From the NCBI GenBank assembly GCA_015680685.1, contig MNCI01009524.1, positions 2,165-31,557 of the forward strand: DNA of 29,393 bases, in the 5' to 3' direction. Positions 8,876 through 20,194 of this stretch are shown here, in pieces. Below the pieces are notes generated by a model. The model did not search any database, was not told the origin of the DNA, and saw only the letters and a program-made list of their open reading frames with translations. The DNA is from Gnetum montanum (Eukaryota; Streptophyta; Gnetopsida; Gnetales; Gnetaceae). Position numbers and translations under genes: made by a program. The first letter of the stretch is position 1. Each line of letters begins with the position of its first letter.

Positions 8876-8949
8876 CTATGGTGTAACTGGATGTGAAAGA
8901 GGAGCATCTCTAACATCATCACTACTAGGGCCACAAGTGTTACCTAGTA
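8876..8949 (-). pseudogene. Possible last exon of the unrecognised gene
   Basis: After a TTTACAAG acceptor one frame reads hydrophilic sequence (LGNTCGPSSDDVRDAPLSH) to a TAG at 8878-8876. Its phase does not fit exon 7 without a frame change, so the assignment is weak. Confidence 0.3.
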
Positions 8950-9059
8950 CTTGTAAAATAATAACATAAGTTTAATAAGTAATCAACAAAATATGAAATC
9001 AAATTAAATTAAGTAAAACTAAAAATAAAACATTCTAAAATAAGAAAAAATAAGAAAAC

Positions 9060-9875
9060 CTAGGAGGGCTCAAATATGGCATCTTTTATAGAAAAGTCCT
9101 GAAGGCCAACCTCTAGATGATGGAGGATTTGATCCTAGGTCATGTGGGCCCAGTCTAGCTCCCCAAGATTAACAACCATTAGGATGTTACTCTCATCAAT
9201 ATTGGTCTATGTGGATGGCTCCTACAAAAATGTGATGGTATTCACCTCCCCCAAAATATTAGAGACCCAAGGAGTTAAGGAATCATCCACCATTAGAGAG
9301 CTCTCAAATAATTTGAATACACTCTCTACTTGAATCCCCTCCATGAATAGCTCCAACTTGCACCATTCAGTGGAATCCTCTTATAACCACTTAAAATAGG
9401 CCTTACATTCCACCTTATACTTCTTCTTATGGTCCTTTTGTGCTCAGCCCCACTTAAGGACTGAAGCATAATAATCTCTCCACTCCTTGACTTTATGGGC
9501 CAATAGGTTCATTTGTAGCTTCTAATCCATGACCTCCTTGGCAAGAGCAACCTTGCCATGGATGGTATTCCAATACCATTTCCATTTTATCTTCTTGGTT
9601 CACACGGAGTCCCTACTAGCCACTTGGGCTTATACAAATCCCTTATGATTCTAGAGACCTCTAATCACCTTAGCCTGCCTCTTAGTTTTCCTTTCCAATG
9701 CCATAAATTGTTTCCATAGGAACTCATTGGAACATTGGCACTCCTATGAAGTTTTGATGCATGAAAGTGCACATCCAATGGCACTTTCATCCAACTTCTA
9801 TGGCACATTCTCCACTTTAGAAGGTAGGATAGACAAAGAATCAATCTCCACGGCATAGTTAGAACCTCATCCAAC
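9060..9875 (-). pseudogene. Exon 7 of the unrecognised gene
   Basis: 272 codons between a TCTAAG acceptor and a GTTTTC donor, with about a dozen internal stops, most of them TAG. Between stops the sequence is strongly charged and helical (KQFMALERKTKRQAKV, KEWRDYYASVLKWG, KDHKKKYKVECKAYFKWL), suggesting a coiled-coil or nucleic-acid-binding segment. The stop density is only modestly below chance, so this exon is supported mainly by composition, splice signals and position. Confidence 0.45.
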
Positions 9876-10019
9876 CTTAGATATTGCAAGCAATATAACA
9901 AAAAAAACACACATACTAAAAATAATAAATAATGAGAATAATCAAAAGCTTCTAAACCAATAATACTACATAGCCATAAAATCTACATGAACAAAAAAAT
10001 GCATAAACAAAGTAATAAC

Positions 10020-10203
10020 CATTAAAGGAAAAATTCACTAAGGTTCACACCAACATTGGAAGCAATTTGTTGTAACTGATCAATCATGTCTTTAGCTAGC
10101 CCATGCATGAACTCCATTTTATCGAGAACCTTTGCCCATGTTTTCATGTGGAATGTAGAGGTTGTGGAAACTTGCTAGGGATCAAGAGCTATAGCATGCT
10201 TAA
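10020..10203 (-). pseudogene. Exon 6 of the unrecognised gene
   Basis: 61 codons after a GATATAG acceptor, with two stops. The translation reads as amphipathic helix (MKTWAKVLDKMEFMHGLAKD, then QLQQIASNVG). The donor is tentatively the GT at 10019-10018. Confidence 0.5.
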
Positions 10204-10281
10204 CTATATCTTATATAGTTAAAGCCAAGGTTTAAAAAGAAAACATAAAATGCAACACATAAGAATAAAATTCATAAATAC

Positions 10282-10467
10282 CTGGGACATCATCAAAGAT
10301 GATAAAAAGGGGTTCACCTACCTATGAACCATCAAATATAGCATTAAGTTCATCCAACTTAATGTTGGATAATCCCTCATCCTCATGCCACTATAGGAAC
10401 TCCTCCTCTAGGTGTTTCTACTCTGCCTCTACTACCACTACTTGGGCCACTAGTTCTTGCTACTTGT
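10282..10467 (-). pseudogene. Exon 5 of the unrecognised gene
   Basis: 62 codons after a TTCTTGTAG acceptor, acidic and helical (strings EEEFL and HEDEGLSNIKLDELNAIFDG), with four stops, three of them TAG. It ends GTCCCAG before GTATTT with one base over, which joins in phase with exon 6. Confidence 0.55.
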
Positions 10468-10599
10468 CTACAAGAACAACAAAGAAAAAACATAGAACAA
10501 CTTATTACATTTTACCCAAAAAAATAAAGACATGGCCTTATAACATAAAACATAAAATGCAAAATAACTTTAAAATAGAATAGACTAAAACATCCCTAC

Positions 10600-11650
10600 A
10601 ATCATATGATGTGCCTAGACAAGTTTAACGACAAGCCTCCTCTTCATAGGCTTCTCAAGAACTGGTGTTGCTTTATCAACCATAGGCCTCTTTAACTTCA
10701 TCTTAGCTACTCTGTTAGCTTTAACATGTAACTCCTTGGCCCTCTAAACATTTCCTTGGGTAACTTTGGTCTCAATGTCCATGTTGTCAAGGGAAGCATA
10801 ACATACACCACTAAAATGCTTAGTGGTGATAAATAGTGATTTCCCACCATCCTTTGGTGGTTTTTAAGCATGCATGATTGGATAGACCAGTTTTACCCAA
10901 GGCTTAAAAAGATAAGATGGATCTTGACATACCCATCATCCATCTTTTTACAAAACCAAGAACTCTATGAACCTCCTAAGATATGCTATAAATAATGCAT
11001 AGTGTATGTAGAACATCATAGTGGGGTCTTTTTAGAGTATCTGCATCTACCCTTCTAGCCCAAATACCAAGTGAGTAACCTAGTTAAATTAAGCATCCTC
11101 CATGAGAACCTTTTTCATGGTTCATGTCTATTCAATATCAATCATCTTCTTTTGTGACAACAACTTTGGCAACACTTGAGAGTGGAATAGTGGATAGACC
11201 TTCTTGGCCTCTACATCCTAAAACTAGTCTAGGAACAATCCAAAATGGTCATGAGAGTGTTTATCCATTCTTCCACCTTCTTCCAATGGCCTACACCCTG
11301 CACTAGTTTGGCAACAACTATCATTCCCTCATGAGGAACAACAAAAAGGTCACTAAAGGTGGACTCATCAATCACAAATGTGATCGGAATGCCATAGACC
11401 TAAGTGCCAATTTTATTCACTCCATTGTTAAAGTAGTTGATGATATTTACCATTTCAAGAGTAGGGATGATTAGTCTAGAGGCCATGAAAAGATTAAGCA
11501 AACCTAAATTAGTGATGTTTTCTTGGATGTTTCTAGGTGCCTAACTAGCCAATCACTATTGCACCAAATCCACCTCACCAAAATTAAGGATAAGAGTCTC
11601 CCCGAAGCATCCTACAGTGATCAAGGTGATGGTAGAGGAGGAAGTAGCCC
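10600..11650 (-). pseudogene. Exon 4 of the unrecognised gene
   Basis: It starts after a GTTATAG acceptor. The first 140 codons (to about 11230) hold only three stops and read as a normal globular protein, with strings such as GETLILNFGEVDLVQ and VYGIPITFVIDESTFSDLF. After a frame change near 11230 a second open run shows KPMKRRLVVKL near the end, a basic tail. The donor site could not be fixed, so the 3' edge is approximate. No known family is recognised. Confidence 0.55.
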
Positions 11651-11878
11651 CTATAACACAACAAAAGAATAATTATATTAAGCATAGGCACATCACATAA
11701 AACCAAAATATAACTAGTGTAACCAATTAAAGCTAAGTTTACAACCATAACAATGAAACCATTTAAACAATTAAGGCCTAAAGAACCTACAACTATGTAT
11801 CCATGAAAACACTAAAATAACATAAAATATATCATAAAATATAAAATATAATTAAAATAATAATAATTTTTACTTTAC

Positions 11879-12148
11879 TTGCTTGGTGAAGGAAGTGTGG
11901 GGACACTAAAGAGTATATGTGTCTCTACACCAAAAGTAAGGATTCTCCAACAACTATGGATTGTTGCATTTGCCAAGCACCTATGATAGGCTTTCACATA
12001 GAGTATGGTGTACCTACTGAAGTCGTATTTGAGTTTCTCCATTATGGTGAGCCTCATTACATGGCCTTTGGTAAATACCCCCAATGCTATTTGGGCTATG
12101 GACAAGAGTTGGTCACTCTTTATTAACCCATGGTCATCCACCTTGTAC
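11879..12148 (-). pseudogene. Exon 3 of the unrecognised gene, fully open
   Basis: About 90 codons without a stop, between a GCTTATAG acceptor and a GTAAAG donor. The translation includes DDHGLIKSDQLLSIAQIALG. Being completely open in a region where stops are otherwise frequent makes it one of the better-supported exons. No domain is recognised. Confidence 0.55.
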
Positions 12149-12234
12149 CTATAAGCATGTCAACATAAAAAAATACCATTAAGAAAAACTAGCCTAATAA
12201 AATCAAAAGTAAACAAAAAAAACCTTAATTTTAC

Positions 12235-12693
12235 ACTTAATCCTCCAAATAGTAGATAGTGCCAGCAAGGTTCTAAAACATTGTGTTGGCATGGTAACCA
12301 ACCAATAGTGTATTGTTCATGTTGTATTGGATGAATTTAGTCATATCGTAGATTTTGGACAACTTGTGTGTCCCTCTGGTATATATGTTATCGAATAGCT
12401 AGCCCTTAACATGAGTTTTGGGATCATCAACAATGAACTTGAAGATCATGAACATAGAATTGGGCAGCAAGGTTTTCATAATAAATACCACTATTTCAAA
12501 AGTTAAGTGTGACCAAACCATCATAGTAAAATTTTGGAGCAAGTAGGGCAAGAACTCCATTTTCCCCAATTGAAACCACAATGAGCCTTGCTCCAACACC
12601 ATGTCAAAAGGTGGGTTGTTGGGCCCCGATGTATGGATGCATCATAGGAGCCCCACCAACTCAATCACCACCAAGATGAATTTTAGGAAAGCC
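12235..12693 (-). pseudogene. Exon 2 of the unrecognised gene
   Basis: About 153 codons with four stops; it opens with G after a TGTGTAG acceptor. The reading frame set by exon 1 is long and open, with strings such as FKFIVDDPKTHVKG and HKLSKIYDMTKFIQYNM. It ends before GTAAAATT with two bases over, which pair in phase with the first base of exon 3. The first half has an alternative, also plausible, frame, so one old frameshift is possible. No domain is recognised. Confidence 0.5.
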
Positions 12694-14108
12694 CTACACA
12701 ATACAACATAAATAGCCATTGGAACCATGAATAACCATAACAAAAAATGAACAAATACTAAAAAGTCAAAATTAATATGACCTCATTGTTAACATTTTCA
12801 TTTAATCCAAGTAACCAAATTCACACTTTTCAACACTTAGGACCAAAATAAGATAATAAGAAAAATTATAAACAAACAAATTGCATATAAAAATCAGATA
12901 GAACCAAGTAGCCTACCAACAACCAATAGTAGTTTCATGATGAAATATGCATAAAAAATTAAAAAATATTTAGGTAGAAAAATTGAAGCCATGAAAACTA
13001 TCTTATAACCAAACCATAGTCACAAAATCCTAACTTGAAGTTTACCTAATTTTTACTAGAAATCCTAGTTAACAATGAAACTAGATATATTAAATACTAT
13101 AGGGGGCTAGTCCAAATTTTTTTAAAAATTAAAGTGACTATTGAAAACTAAAATACATCATGTATATAACATTGGAAACCTTTGAGCAAAGCCACAAAAA
13201 TTCAAGAACCATACCAATGCTGCATACACAGTCAGGGAGGTTTTCAGTTGTTTACAACCAAAACTATAATTGTGCAAGGAAATTTACACTTTAAAAAAAA
13301 ACATGATAAATTAGAATTAAAATCTATTTTCTATGTCTAGGGACTACATATGCATAACATTTAACATCCACACTATAGCTACAAGCTTAGAAATTTTTTT
13401 TTTTTGCTAAAATTATAACTAAACCCTTTCCAGCACATCTGAGAATCCCTAAGAACTTAGGATATTAACTAGAAAAATTCTCTAAGTGTCAACATTGTCC
13501 ATTTTCATAGGGGTAAAACCATAAAAATAAAAAATTTCACTATGCACTGGTCAACAAAAAAAATTCTCAAAAAATTAACCATGGATAAGAATTTAGTGAT
13601 TCCATAGCCATTTGAACTAATAAACAATTAAAAAAACCAAAAACCTAAACAAGAAAGATTTCTTAACCCTTTTTACATAAAAAATTGGAAAAGTGACATG
13701 AAAAAAAATAGTGAAAACTGAAAAAAACCCCCTGTGAACTGGCTTATGGAAAATTTCATAGAAAATTCACCATAAGTCGCAATCTAGTGGTTCAAGAACC
13801 ATTTTGATCATTAAATGACATATAAAAATCCTATGGCCCTAGAAACTAAAAATTCCTAGTCATTTTCTTATGAAAAAATGAAAAAGAGGCACTATTTTTT
13901 CATAGAAAACAACAAAAATCACAGAAGAAAGGACTAAAAAAATTTATAACCTAACATAAACCAATCTTAAATCTAATTCAATTCTATAACCATAAAATCT
14001 AGACCATAATGTAGGAATTTTTTGAAAATAAATTTCATGTAAATAACAAGCTAAACCAAGTGAAAACACCTAGGTTCAAAGTAAGAAAAATGGCCAAGAA
14101 TTGTGTAC
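12694..14108 (-). other. Intron 1 of the unrecognised gene
   Basis: About 1.4 kb of AT-rich sequence between a GTACAC donor and a TGTGTAG acceptor. It holds no coding sense. Weak copies of GTGATTCC/GTGGTTC-like words occur about 190 bp apart (13598 and 13788). Confidence 0.5.
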
Positions 14109-14233
14109 CTGATGGTCATAGTTGGGGATCCTTCTCCCAATATGGATCATGGTAGGTGAGAAAGATGATTTGCTATATCATTTACTTCTTCCAATGTAGG
14201 ATTCTTGCTTGTGGTTATCCTCCTCTTTGACAT
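14109..14233 (-). pseudogene. Exon 1 of the unrecognised gene (ATG to GT donor)
   Basis: It begins with ATG at 14233-14231, followed by a basic N-terminus (MSKRRITTSK), and continues for 41 codons with one TGA. It ends CATCAG before a GTACAC donor. The phase (two bases left over) matches the single G that opens exon 2. The start was chosen because it is the first ATG of the open run and because the related copy also has an ATG at the corresponding place (26479-26477). Confidence 0.5.
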
Positions 14234-14599
14234 CTTGAAAAATAGTATAGAAAAACTCTAAATTATTCAAATTCTTGGTACCAACATTTCTCCTTGAGGG
14301 AGAATAATCAAGAAATGCTAAGAATTGACAAAGTAGAAGAAAAATTTACTGTAACATCTCTCAACCTATGCATTTCCTTAAGGGAATTAATTTTTCAAAA
14401 TGATTTCAGTAAACATGTTAAAACCACTTCCACACTTATGCACCTCCTTCCAAAATTCCTTGCCTAATTTACTCACTTAAACACATAGTGAATTGATAGT
14501 GCAAAGGGATTAGTAACATTGGGATGATGGGATGCTAAAACCAAAAACACCATTTATATTTGGGTGGGTCCCACTAGGCACCTCCAAGAAAAATACTAA
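14234..14599 (-). promoter_or_regulatory. Upstream region of the unrecognised gene
   Basis: This is the 5' flank of exon 1. No convincing TATA box at a normal distance is seen. A palindromic GTGGGTCCCAC lies at 14564-14574, at the edge of the tandem array. The flank is alignable in part with the flank of the second copy (26480-26940), including the GGNCCCAC word. Confidence 0.4.
14564..14574. promoter_or_regulatory. GTGGGTCCCAC palindrome (TCP-type site)
   Basis: A perfect palindrome matching the GGNCCCAC/GTGGGNCC consensus of plant TCP transcription factors. The related flank keeps GGCCCCAC at 26849-26856. Function is inferred from the motif only. Confidence 0.4.
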
Positions 14600-17040
14600 A
14601 AGTCCTAATGTAATGAAATCTACAACCAAAGTCCCCATCTATGCAGGAATTAAACTCCCATGAAGCCTTGGGATACATTCTAAAACTTGAAACCCACCTC
14701 ATCAAAGTTGGCTAGCATGGATCTAGCATGGGTCCAGGCATCCCATCCACAACACATGAAAACTCCAAAAGCCCCATACCAAAACTAAAAACTAGATGTC
14801 AACATTGGCAAGTGTTGAGCCCTAAAGGAGCAATAAAACCAATATGAAACATACTATTTTAGGTAACAATGCTAACCAAAAGCTCATCCATACTAGCTAG
14901 CATTGCTCCAGGGGGGATGACACTTACAAACATCAATAAAACCTCAAATTGACTTTGGAATGGCCATATGAAGCCTAAAACCCCAATATAAGCCTTCAGT
15001 AGCTCTAAAACTTGGCCAAACCTAATAAAAAGTGGTAAAACCATGGATTTCAATGGATCTACATTAGGGAGCACACCACCCATGCTAGCCAACATGTTCT
15101 TAGCATGGTTGAGTGGGGTGTAACCATAAAATACCAAAAATAACCTCGAAATTGACACATAATAGCCTCTATGCCTTCTTGAAGTCTTTGTTAACCAAAC
15201 ATCAATCAATGTTCATCATAAATGATCAATCCACTATGAGGAAGTCGTCACCCATGTTAGCCAGCATTGGTCTAACATGGTGACTCTAAGGATAATTCAT
15301 AAAAAATCATAAACATACCAAATCATCCTCAAAACTCACCGCTCTAATCCTAAAATCCTATCAAAGCCTCCAGATACTATCAAATCATAAAACTTGAGTT
15401 AAAAATAATAAGAATATATCATTCCCTATCCATCCACACTAGCGCCACACTAGCTACTATAGCCCAAGGGGAATGACCATACAAACCATTGAAAAGTCTT
15501 CAAAATTAATAATACTAAGTTAAGAACCTTGACCTTCAACACCAGTAACCCCAGGAACTCAAGAACTTGGTCAATTCCATACCGAAGCACACCAAAAGGT
15601 AAAATCCAAATGTAACCATGATGAGGAAGGCCAAAGACACATTGGCTAGTGTGGCTCCAGCATGGATGAGATTTTAGACCAATTCAACTAGTTCCACAAC
15701 ACACCAAACAACGTAAAAATTAACTCATGAAGCCTAGGATCTTAAGACCTTACAATGAACTATAATTTAGCCTATTTTTGATCATAAAACATCATATATT
15801 TCTACTCTACACTTAGGGGAACTACAACCATGATGGCCAACATGGCTCTAGCATGAATGAGCTTTCAAACCAATTTTTCTTACACCCTAGCACTTCAAAT
15901 GACCTAGAACTAGACTTTGTAAGCCAAAAACCCTAAAACCTTGCAACAAGATGTGATTTGACCTCACTTTAATCATAGAAATATCAAATTTTATTAGTCC
16001 ATCCTAGGGCTACTCCCAACCTTGTTGGCCAGTGTGGATCTGGGGGGTAAGCTTCCAAAGTCCACTTTTGGTTGCAACTTTTAGCTTCAAAATGACTAGT
16101 TTCAACCCTAGAACCCTATCGATGCCCCATAGAACCTTCCAAACCATGTAAACTAGATAGAAAATGGAAAAAAATCATCATACCTTGTCATCCATGCTAG
16201 GACTATGCTAGACAACATAGTCCAAGGGGGTATGACCATGCCAATACTCAAACAAACCTTAAAATTGATAGTTACAAGTATAAACCTTGACCATGAATAC
16301 TAGTGATGCTAGGAGCTTGAGATTTTGGTCAATTTACCTCTAAAACTTACCAATAACCAAAACTCATGTGCAACTGCATAGAAGAGTACTAGAGCCATGC
16401 TAGCCAATATGGCTCCAACATATTTGAGTCCTCAAAGGGGTTTTACTAGCATAACCTCCACCAAATGATCTCAAAATTTGATTGTGTAAGAACACAACTT
16501 TAAAAAACTTAACATAGGTATAATTTGATCGTTTTTTATCCATAAAAACACCAAGTCTAGCCTATTCATGTTGGGTCAATCACTAGCTACATTGACTAGT
16601 ATAACTCTAGGGGGTAAGACCCCAAAACCCACTTTTTTTTTGCATATTTTGGCTTCAAAACCATCATTTCCAAACCTCATGACCTTGCACTACCCTATGA
16701 AGTTAATAGAATACCAATTTTAATCTTGGGATGTAATAAACTTAATTTCTCCCATGTATTGATGTTGGGGCCACACTGGCTAGCATAGTCCTAACATCAA
16801 TGGTAGTTCCAAGTAGCATTAGTAAATTTTAGAGGGTCAAATTAACATTTAAATTGATAAATATTAATGCCCATTCCACTACATTGATCATACAAACCAT
16901 CAAGACCCTGAAATGGTCATATTGAATCTAGAAAATCATATTTCCATACTATCCATATTCAGGCTCACCCCATCCATGCTAGCCAACATGGGTCGAGTTT
17001 GGTGCCCAAGAAAACCTCATTTTTTACGTTAAATAGCCTT
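14600..17040. repeat. Degenerate tandem array, unit about 189 bp (array 1)
   Basis: A word like ATGCTAGCCAACATGG, GGCTAGTGTGG or TAGCTACATTG recurs at about 14711, 14896, 15084, 15255, 15450, 15644, 15835, 16027, 16207, 16399, 16583, 16778 and 16978. Spacing is 171-200 bp with a mean of 189. A second shared block between anchors (a CTT-GACC...AACCCCAGGAACT-like stretch) confirms that whole units repeat. The units have diverged widely and hold almost no CpG. There is no coding sense. Confidence 0.82.
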
Positions 17041-17169
17041 ATAATAACCTCCTTAGGTATCCAAACTCACATTTCAACCTTGTAGCCTTCCACTATTTTC
17101 CACTAAGATCTAAAACTAGAAAAATCTAACCCTGAATAACTAGTATTAACCATTTTTTACTACATGTTT
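17041..17169. other. Junction between array 1 and the simple-sequence region
   Basis: Short AT-rich stretch without recognisable features. Confidence 0.4.
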
Positions 17170-17900
17170 TCCACCCTAACTTTTTTGACATTATTAAGCA
17201 TTGTTGATCTTTATTAATTAATCATTTAATTGATCATAGGGTTTAATTTTCATCATTTTAGCATCATTTGGACTGTATCACACCAAATAATTCTATCATT
17301 TGGAATCATTTGATCTTAATTAACATGACTTAACATCAGTCCATGTTGTTTCACCTTGGTATTATCTTTATTGACCTTGTTCCATGTCATTTGATAAGGT
17401 TCAATAATCATTTCATCATTATTTGGCTTCATTTGATACCACTTGATTATCACTTGGGTATCATTTGGCCCTTATTCAATACTAGTTAGCCTTTGTTTTA
17501 CCTTATTTGGTTGGCCTTCTCTTTTGTGACCCTAGTTGACTAGGCTTTGGCCTTATTTGACTTCATTTTATGGGGCTCAACCATCATTGGATCATCACTT
17601 GATCATATTTGGCCATCATTTGTTCCTTTTTTAGCCTCATTTCATGCTCTTTAGCCTTCTTGGAATCTTATCTACCTTAAATCCCCTTATATAGCCTCTG
17701 TTGACCATGTTTTGCTCTTAAATGACATCATTAAATGGAGTATGACCATCATTTTGCCTTCATTATCCTCCATTCTACTATTGTTTGGTCTTCATTTGAC
17801 CTTATTTAGCCTTTATTTCATCTTATTTGTCTTCACCTACCTACTATAGCCTTTGTTGACCTCGTCTAACCTTATTTGACCATTGATTGCATTGTGTTCT
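17170..17900. repeat. Cryptic simple repeat of ATTTGACC/CATCATTTGG words
   Basis: For about 730 bp, variants of TTATTTGACC, CATCATTTGG, TTGACCTT and TTAGCCTT recur every 10-30 bp on a pyrimidine-rich background. No fixed unit length is evident. It ends just before a gypsy remnant begins. Confidence 0.7.
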
Positions 17901-18049
17901 GGCTTATCCATGCTTTATTATTAAAGTAGTTTACATTATTTTGGCATTATTTACTCATTTTATCACCTAGGTATAACTTAATGCACTTATGGTTGATATG
18001 CAAGATTGGAGTATGGATATGTAGGAGAAAATCAATTTTCCTTTGAGCC

Positions 18050-18523
18050 TAAGTGAACCCCATGATGATGTTGAATGATTTATTAACCTTCGTTGCCTAG
18101 ATCTTAAGCCTAAGAGTCTTGTCAACTGCATACCCTTGATTGGATTGAAAACCTTGTCAAAACCCTTGATCTTGAGGCTAGTGACATCAACACGAACTCT
18201 CTAGTTGAGGTTCCTATCATGACACACAGTGGTGAGGAGAAAATACTAAAACTAAGTTCCTCACTAGAACCTCAACAAGCTCAAGACATCTTCAAGGTCC
18301 TCCAAGACAACATTAGGGTCATTTCCTAGTTATATGAAGATATGTTAAGTCTTGATCCATTCCTAGTGCAACACAACATCATACTCAATCCTATTATCAA
18401 GCTAGTTAAGAAAAAGTTTTATAGGATTAGACTAGATTTAGCCTTGGTAGTTCATGATGAACAAAACACTATATCAAGTTGGTTTCATTAGAACTACTGA
18501 TTATGTAGAATGGGTGTCTAACA
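18050..18523 (+). pseudogene. Ty3/gypsy RT N-terminal remnant (element B)
   Basis: The linker and fingers of a plant Ty3 reverse transcriptase are recognisable: QAQDIFKVLQDN, YEDMLSLDPFLVQHNI (about 18331) and, after a frame change, LYQVGFIRTTDYVEWVSN (about 18470). A TAG precedes the YEDM block where a Trp is usual. The remnant stops at 18523, where a 1.67-kb LTR is inserted, and the next conserved block appears immediately after it (20195). Everything upstream of the linker is too worn to name. Confidence 0.78.
18519..18523. repeat. Left target-site duplication of L1 (TAACA)
   Basis: Matches CAACA at 20190-20194 except for one C/T transition. Confidence 0.65.
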
Positions 18524-20189
18524 TGAAATACCACTTAGAAAATACATGGTACAACTTGTAAAGTTCACCCTTCAACTTGAGATAATATTTCATTGTAAGT
18601 GTAAGATTTGTAGTCCATGAGCTACAATCTTGCATACTTTAACTTTTTGGAACTAAAAAATGCTTCATAAGTTGTTTCTACCTCACTTCCCAAGTTGTAA
18701 AAGTGATGCTATGTCTATATATGGGCTTGGAAAAACTAAAAGTGCCTTGGAGACTACCAAATTTGGCATTTTCATGGGTTTTTGTAGAGGTATGGTTTCA
18801 ACTACGTTGGAGCCATCTACCCTTAGCATAGATGGTGTCGGGTTTTCATTTCCCAACAAAACATAGTGTAGTTACCACAAAACCCATCATAGTTGCACAA
18901 AACCAACATTGGAGTTCTTGGATTTTCCATTTTTCCAGCAATTTTTTAGCATGGTTGTTGCAATTTCCAATGGTGGCAACATGGCCAATGTAGTCATCAT
19001 GGCTTTCTAGTAGTTGCACTTTGGCTAGCGTAGTCACCATGATTTCAGTAGATTTTGACAAGTGCTAGTGTAATCCTCCAAGGCTAGCATAGTTGAGGGG
19101 AAGGCCAACATAACTACAAAAATAAATTTACTATTTTAGTATGTGGATGGGTTTTGATGGCGTTGGTATATTAAAACTTGCCATTAATGATCAACTAAGC
19201 TAGGAATTACAGCTTGCAAAACCCAGTGTAGCGACACACATCTAGCATAGATAGTGTTGGGTTTTCATTTTTCATCAACTCCCTACATAGTTGTCATAAA
19301 AACCAATGTGGATGTTGCAAGGCCAACATTGGAGTTTTTTGGTTTTACAGTTTTTCAATAATGGCCAGTGTAGTCATAAAAATTCCCAATAGTATTCAAA
19401 TAGACCAATGTAGTTGAGGTGAAGCTAGCGTAATCACAAAAATAAATTTACTATTTTTAGTATGTGGATGGGTTTTGATGACTTTGGTGTATTAAAACTT
19501 ATCATAAATAGTCAATTATGCTAAGAATTATAGGCTACTACACCTGCACATGATTTCAATCTATTAGCAATCATGGTAAGAAATTTGCAACAACAAATTG
19601 AACACTAGCAACCTAATTAAACCAAAATCTAACACTTTAAAAGGACTTTTTTGGAAAATTGGCAGTTGGATGAGCATTGGAGACTATCAATGCATTTCTT
19701 AGTAGCAAAAATTCAAGCATTTTACATCATTTTTTTCAGCCAATGTAGTAGATCTAAGCTCAAGAACCAATGAGGAGTTTTGGAAGCTCAAGCTTGGAAG
19801 CACCTAGATTATACAACCAACTATAGAACACAACCTGTGATTTTTACCAGACATCAAGCATCATTTGGGAAACTCCTTGTGCATCTAGGCATACACTTGT
19901 ATATTTTGGAACTCTACTCTTACAACATTTTTATTATTTTAATAAAAACTAGCAATTCATTTGTTTGTGCAAGTTTATTTTGAATTAAAATTTTGTGCCT
20001 TCTCCTAAATTAGATTTGCATTTTTCATTTAACTCAGTTGAATTTTTTACAATTCCTCAATTCTTTGGTGATTAACAAGATCATTCAAGGTGCTTCAAAT
20101 CCTCTTCTCAGAGGCCCTTGGGATTTGAAGTTAGGTTGTTTCACCTAGAATTTTTTATTTTCTAGCAATTGAATTTTCTAGGTGCTACA
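18524..20189 (+). mobile_element. Solo LTR L1 inserted in element B RT
   Basis: It starts TGAAATACCA and ends GGTGCTACA (TG...CA). The flanking five bases are TAACA and CAACA, a duplication with one C/T difference. RT sense before and after the insertion is continuous at the amino-acid level, which confirms the boundaries. L1 is related along most of its length to the LTR that starts at 20325, including the first ten bases and the last 150 bp. Near the end it carries AATAAAA (about 19938), plausible as a polyadenylation signal. CpG content is very low, so it is old. Confidence 0.82.
18825..19533. repeat. Internal direct duplication in L1
   Basis: Block 18825-19213 recurs as 19244-19533. The start (AGCATAGATGGTGTCGGGTT against AGCATAGATAGTGTTGGGTT) and the end (a TTTACTATTTTAGTATGTGG block, 19127 against 19446) are closely similar. 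The second copy is about 100 bp shorter inside. The duplication is absent from the related LTR at 20325. Confidence 0.75.
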
Positions 20190-20194
20190 CAACA
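20190..20194. repeat. Right target-site duplication of L1 (CAACA)
   Basis: Directly after the CA end of L1. See the left copy at 18519-18523. Confidence 0.65.

Larger units (their letters stand above)
8876..14233 (-). pseudogene. Decayed multi-exon gene, family not recognised
   Basis: Reading the minus strand, short coding-like blocks alternate with AT-rich introns bounded by GT and AG. The order is exon 1 (14233-14109), exon 2 (12693-12235), exon 3 (12148-11879), exon 4 (from 11650), exon 5 (10467-10282), exon 6 (10203-10020), exon 7 (9875-9060) and perhaps exon 8 (8949-8876). Reading phases agree across introns 1, 2 and 5. Exon 3 has no stop in about 90 codons. Other exons carry scattered stops, mostly TAG, as expected from deamination of CAG. 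The total would be roughly 1000 residues. I recognise no domain and none of the usual transposase, RT or integrase motifs. Sequence resembling its upstream region, exon 1 and intron 1 recurs at 25.1-29.4 kb, so it belongs to a repeated family. Confidence 0.6.

Noticed and set aside
18712-18725. CTATATATGG as the LTR promoter of L1
   Set aside because: It lies only about 190 bp from the LTR start and far from the polyadenylation-like signal near the other end; a position near 19890 is at least as likely, so no promoter was annotated.
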